Of a stretch of DNA of 64,000 nt, positions 62,055 to 64,000 are shown in pieces (position 1 is the stretch's first letter; the number at the start of each line of letters is the position of its first letter). Made by a program: the position numbers and the translations under genes. The stretch comes from Paraburkholderia sp. BL23I1N1. GTDB taxonomy: Bacteria > Pseudomonadota > Gammaproteobacteria > Burkholderiales > Burkholderiaceae. The notes under the pieces are model-generated. The model made no database searches, had not been told where the DNA came from, and worked only from the letters and a program-made list of their open reading frames with translations. The stretch lies in assembly GCF_003610295.1 (NCBI RefSeq), contig NZ_RAPV01000001.1, positions 2,418,001 through 2,482,000 of the forward strand. Reading direction: 5' to 3'.

Positions 62055-62864
62055 TCACGCGGCAACCGCCGGGCGACGGCACACTTTGAACAGCAAGCCC
62101 GCAACAATCACCGCCCCCAGCGCATACACACCGTCCACCGCGGCGAGCGGCACGAGTTGCGCCTGAAACATCGCGGCCGGCACGTCGACCAGCGCATGCA
62201 GCGCAATCGCGAGCGGCAGGACGCCACGCCAGCCCGCCCGCACGCCGCGCCACATCAGCACCGACAAGCCGATCTGGAACACCAGCGCCGCCACCCGTTC
62301 GAGCGCGAAAATGCCGGCCATCTGCGGCGACAGGCTGGCGAGGATCAGGTGGATGCGCATCAGCGAGCTCGTCGGCAGATTGCTCAGGTAGCTGTCCAGC
62401 TCGCCGCGGTTTTCGAAGACGGCAAACACGATCCATTGAAGCTGCACCAGCACACCGACCAGCCAGGCTTCAGCGCCGCCGTGGCCGAGGCCGTAGGCCA
62501 GCGCCGAGCCGTCACTCGTGTTCGCAGTGGCCGCGGACTTCGCTGCCGCGCGCTTGAGTACCAGGCGCATCCCGATGAAACGCCCCACTTCCTCGCAAAT
62601 CCCCGCAGCCAGCGCGCCATACACCACAAAGGCGAGCGGATGGGACAGGAAGGTGGCGGTCGCTTCGTTCCGATGCAGCACGTAGTCGTTCAGCGCGCGC
62701 TCGATCACCATGGCGAACAGCGCGAACACGGCGATGCCGGCGATGGCGTCGCGGTGGTTCAGCGCGAACGGCTGGCGCAGACGGCGGTAGATCAGGAACG
62801 GTAAGACTGCGACCAGCAGGGTCGCGAGGGCTAGGCTCGTGAGGGTAATCGGTGCAACAACCAT
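62055..62864 (-). CDS. YhfC-family intramembrane metalloprotease-like protein
   Basis: A 269-aa membrane protein with about seven helices. Motifs GICEEVGRFIGMR (about 93-105), YGLGHGGAEAW and IALHALVDVPA place conserved Glu, His and Asp in the membrane, as in the YhfC/CPBP protease group. AAGGAAACTC lies before the ATG. The role is unknown. The next minus-strand gene upstream (62936) is a LacI regulator whose stop is 71 bp before this start, so co-transcription is possible. Confidence 0.84.
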   Translation of the reverse strand: MVVAPITLTSLALATLLVAVLPFLIYRRLRQPFALNHRDAIAGIAVFALFAMVIERALNDYVLHRNEATATFLSHPLAFVVYGALAAGICEEVGRFIGMRLVLKRAAAKSAATANTSDGSALAYGLGHGGAEAWLVGVLVQLQWIVFAVFENRGELDSYLSNLPTSSLMRIHLILASLSPQMAGIFALERVAALVFQIGLSVLMWRGVRAGWRGVLPLAIALHALVDVPAAMFQAQLVPLAAVDGVYALGAVIVAGLLFKVCRRPAVAA

Positions 62865-62935
62865 GAGTTTCCTTGCGATGACCGGCGCGCACCCGCTGCG
62901 CGCCGCAGCCCGAATGATCGCAGATCAGCGCGAAG

Positions 62936-64000
62936 TCAGCGCAAAGTTGAGGCGCGGACGATCAACTCGCCTGGCAGGAGGCAGTCGCGCGCAACGGTTT
63001 GAACCCCTTCGATGCGCTCATGCAGGAACTCGACCGCGCGGTAGCCGATCTCGTAGGTCGGCTGGCGGATGGTGGTGATGCCGGTCAATTCGGCCCATTC
63101 GGGATCGTCGATCGACAGCAGCGCGACGCGCGCCTGCCAATCCGCGCCATAGCGCGCTTTCAGATGAAGGGCGAGGCACAGCGCGACCGGTGCGTTGGCC
63201 GCGAACAAGGCGATGCGCCGGGCTTTGCCGGTAGCGCTATGAGTGGCACTAGCCAGGGTGTTGCCTGCCGCGTGATCTGTGGCGTTGCGTGCGCTGTGTT
63301 CTGTTGCGCTGCTCACGGCCGCGCCAGGAGCGCCGGCCGCATCGATTGCGCGGTCCAGTTCGGCGAGGGCACGCTCCACGGCGGCCGGTTCCGCAAGGTT
63401 CAGCACCAGCGTGTGCCCACGCGCACCGCTCTTGCTACCTTTGCCCATTCCGCCAGTTCCGCTCTCGCCGCTCATCACCTCGCGAAACGCCGCCTCGCGC
63501 AGTTGCCGCGAACTGACTTGCTCAAGGGGCTGCACGACGAACCAGATGTCGTCGAACCCATTGTCGAGCAGATGCCGCGTGCCGAGTTCAGCCGCCGCCC
63601 GGTTGTCCAGCCCGACCATGTCGGCCACAAGCCCTTCCACCGAACGGTCAACCAGCACCGCCGGGATTCCGCCACCGCCCACCGGCCGCAGAGTTTCTTC
63701 ACGCACGCCGAGCGCGTTGACGATCACGCCTTCCACGCGATACGTGGTCAGCAGTTGCAGATAACGCCGCTCCATTTCGACTTCGTTGGCTGCGTGGCAA
63801 ATCAGCGGCATCAAGCCGAGCGCGTGGCAAGCAGCCTCCACGCCTTGCAGCACTTCAACGGTGTACGGATTGGTCAGGTCGGCGAGCAGCATGCCGATCA
63901 GGCGATTACGGCCACGTTTGAGGCCGCGCGCCATTTGATTCGGCTGATAGTCGAGACGCTCGATGGCCGCCTCGATGCGCGCGCGCAATTCCGGCGACAG
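62936..64000 (-). CDS. LacI-family transcriptional regulator (cut by window end)
   Basis: The frame remains open to the last base, so the DNA-binding N-terminus lies outside. What is visible: end of the hinge (RARIEAAIERLDYQPNQMARGLKRGRNRLIGMLLADLTNPYTVEVLQGVE) and the effector domain to IRQPTYEIGYRAVEFLHERIEGVQTVARDCLLPGELIVRASTLR. Two insertions are unusual: a Gly/Ser/Lys loop (SGESGTGGMGKGSKSGARG) and an Ala/Ser/Thr/His-rich stretch of about 35 residues before KARRIALFAANAPVA. The effector is unknown. Confidence 0.9.
   Translation of the reverse strand: MSPELRARIEAAIERLDYQPNQMARGLKRGRNRLIGMLLADLTNPYTVEVLQGVEAACHALGLMPLICHAANEVEMERRYLQLLTTYRVEGVIVNALGVREETLRPVGGGGIPAVLVDRSVEGLVADMVGLDNRAAAELGTRHLLDNGFDDIWFVVQPLEQVSSRQLREAAFREVMSGESGTGGMGKGSKSGARGHTLVLNLAEPAAVERALAELDRAIDAAGAPGAAVSSATEHSARNATDHAAGNTLASATHSATGKARRIALFAANAPVALCLALHLKARYGADWQARVALLSIDDPEWAELTGITTIRQPTYEIGYRAVEFLHERIEGVQTVARDCLLPGELIVRASTLR

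Noticed and set aside
62005..62055. Imperfect tandem motif with repeated CTCACAA
   Set aside because: Only short and degenerate (period about 13 bp); not distinct enough from chance to report as a repeat array.

Overview
The window is about 64 kb of a high-GC betaproteobacterial chromosome. Codon use, hopanoid genes of the hpnIJKL set, the prkA-yeaH-spoVR trio, numerous LysR regulators and several small Burkholderia-type hypothetical proteins all point to Paraburkholderia or a close relative. Genus is inferred from gene content and sequence style. No rRNA, tRNA, CRISPR array or complete insertion sequence was seen. Both window ends cut genes: an RND efflux permease on the left and a LacI-family regulator on the right.

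Region 1 (1-10.4 kb) is a hopanoid side-chain locus wrapped around a two-component system. A three-gene minus-strand unit (unknown membrane protein, hpnI copy A, hpnK) lies left of a plus-strand response regulator/sensor kinase pair. A second minus-strand unit (hpnJ, hpnI copy B, hpnL) lies right of it. An identical 17-bp box, CTGAAGGAAACCTTAAG, sits upstream of both the regulator and hpnJ, each with a -10-like hexamer 10-11 bp away. This suggests that the embedded PmrA/QseB-type regulator controls itself and hopanoid modification. A 56-bp perfect inverted repeat lies between the RND gene and hpnK.

Region 2 (10.5-21.3 kb) holds a cold-shock gene, an aldehyde dehydrogenase, a GNAT acetyltransferase, a hexuronate-catabolism cluster (kdgT, kduI, kduD and an IclR regulator), cytochrome b561, four small secreted or hypothetical proteins and pobA.

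Region 3 (21.5-38.8 kb) contains ilvA with a complete ribosome-mediated attenuator (Ile-rich leader peptide and three mutually exclusive hairpins), the lysyl-phosphatidylglycerol pair mprF-acvB, two tiny ORFs, a frameshifted MFS gene, a PAS-PAS hybrid kinase, a ferredoxin/flavodoxin-NADP reductase type flavoprotein, two LysR regulators, an MFS exporter and a glycosyltransferase.

Region 4 (38.9-64 kb) contains a 2-oxoglutarate permease, the prkA-yeaH-spoVR stationary-phase unit, a dienoate-hydratase-type enzyme, a chemoreceptor with a sigma-28-like promoter, and a ribose-type ABC system. In that system the regulator, its operator and the binding protein look intact, but the ATPase has a large in-frame internal deletion and the permease a one-base frameshift. 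It is followed by corA, an orphan cydX overlapping a P-loop kinase, a saccharopine-dehydrogenase-like gene with an Lrp regulator, another LysR, a Spy/CpxP-like protein and several hypothetical genes.
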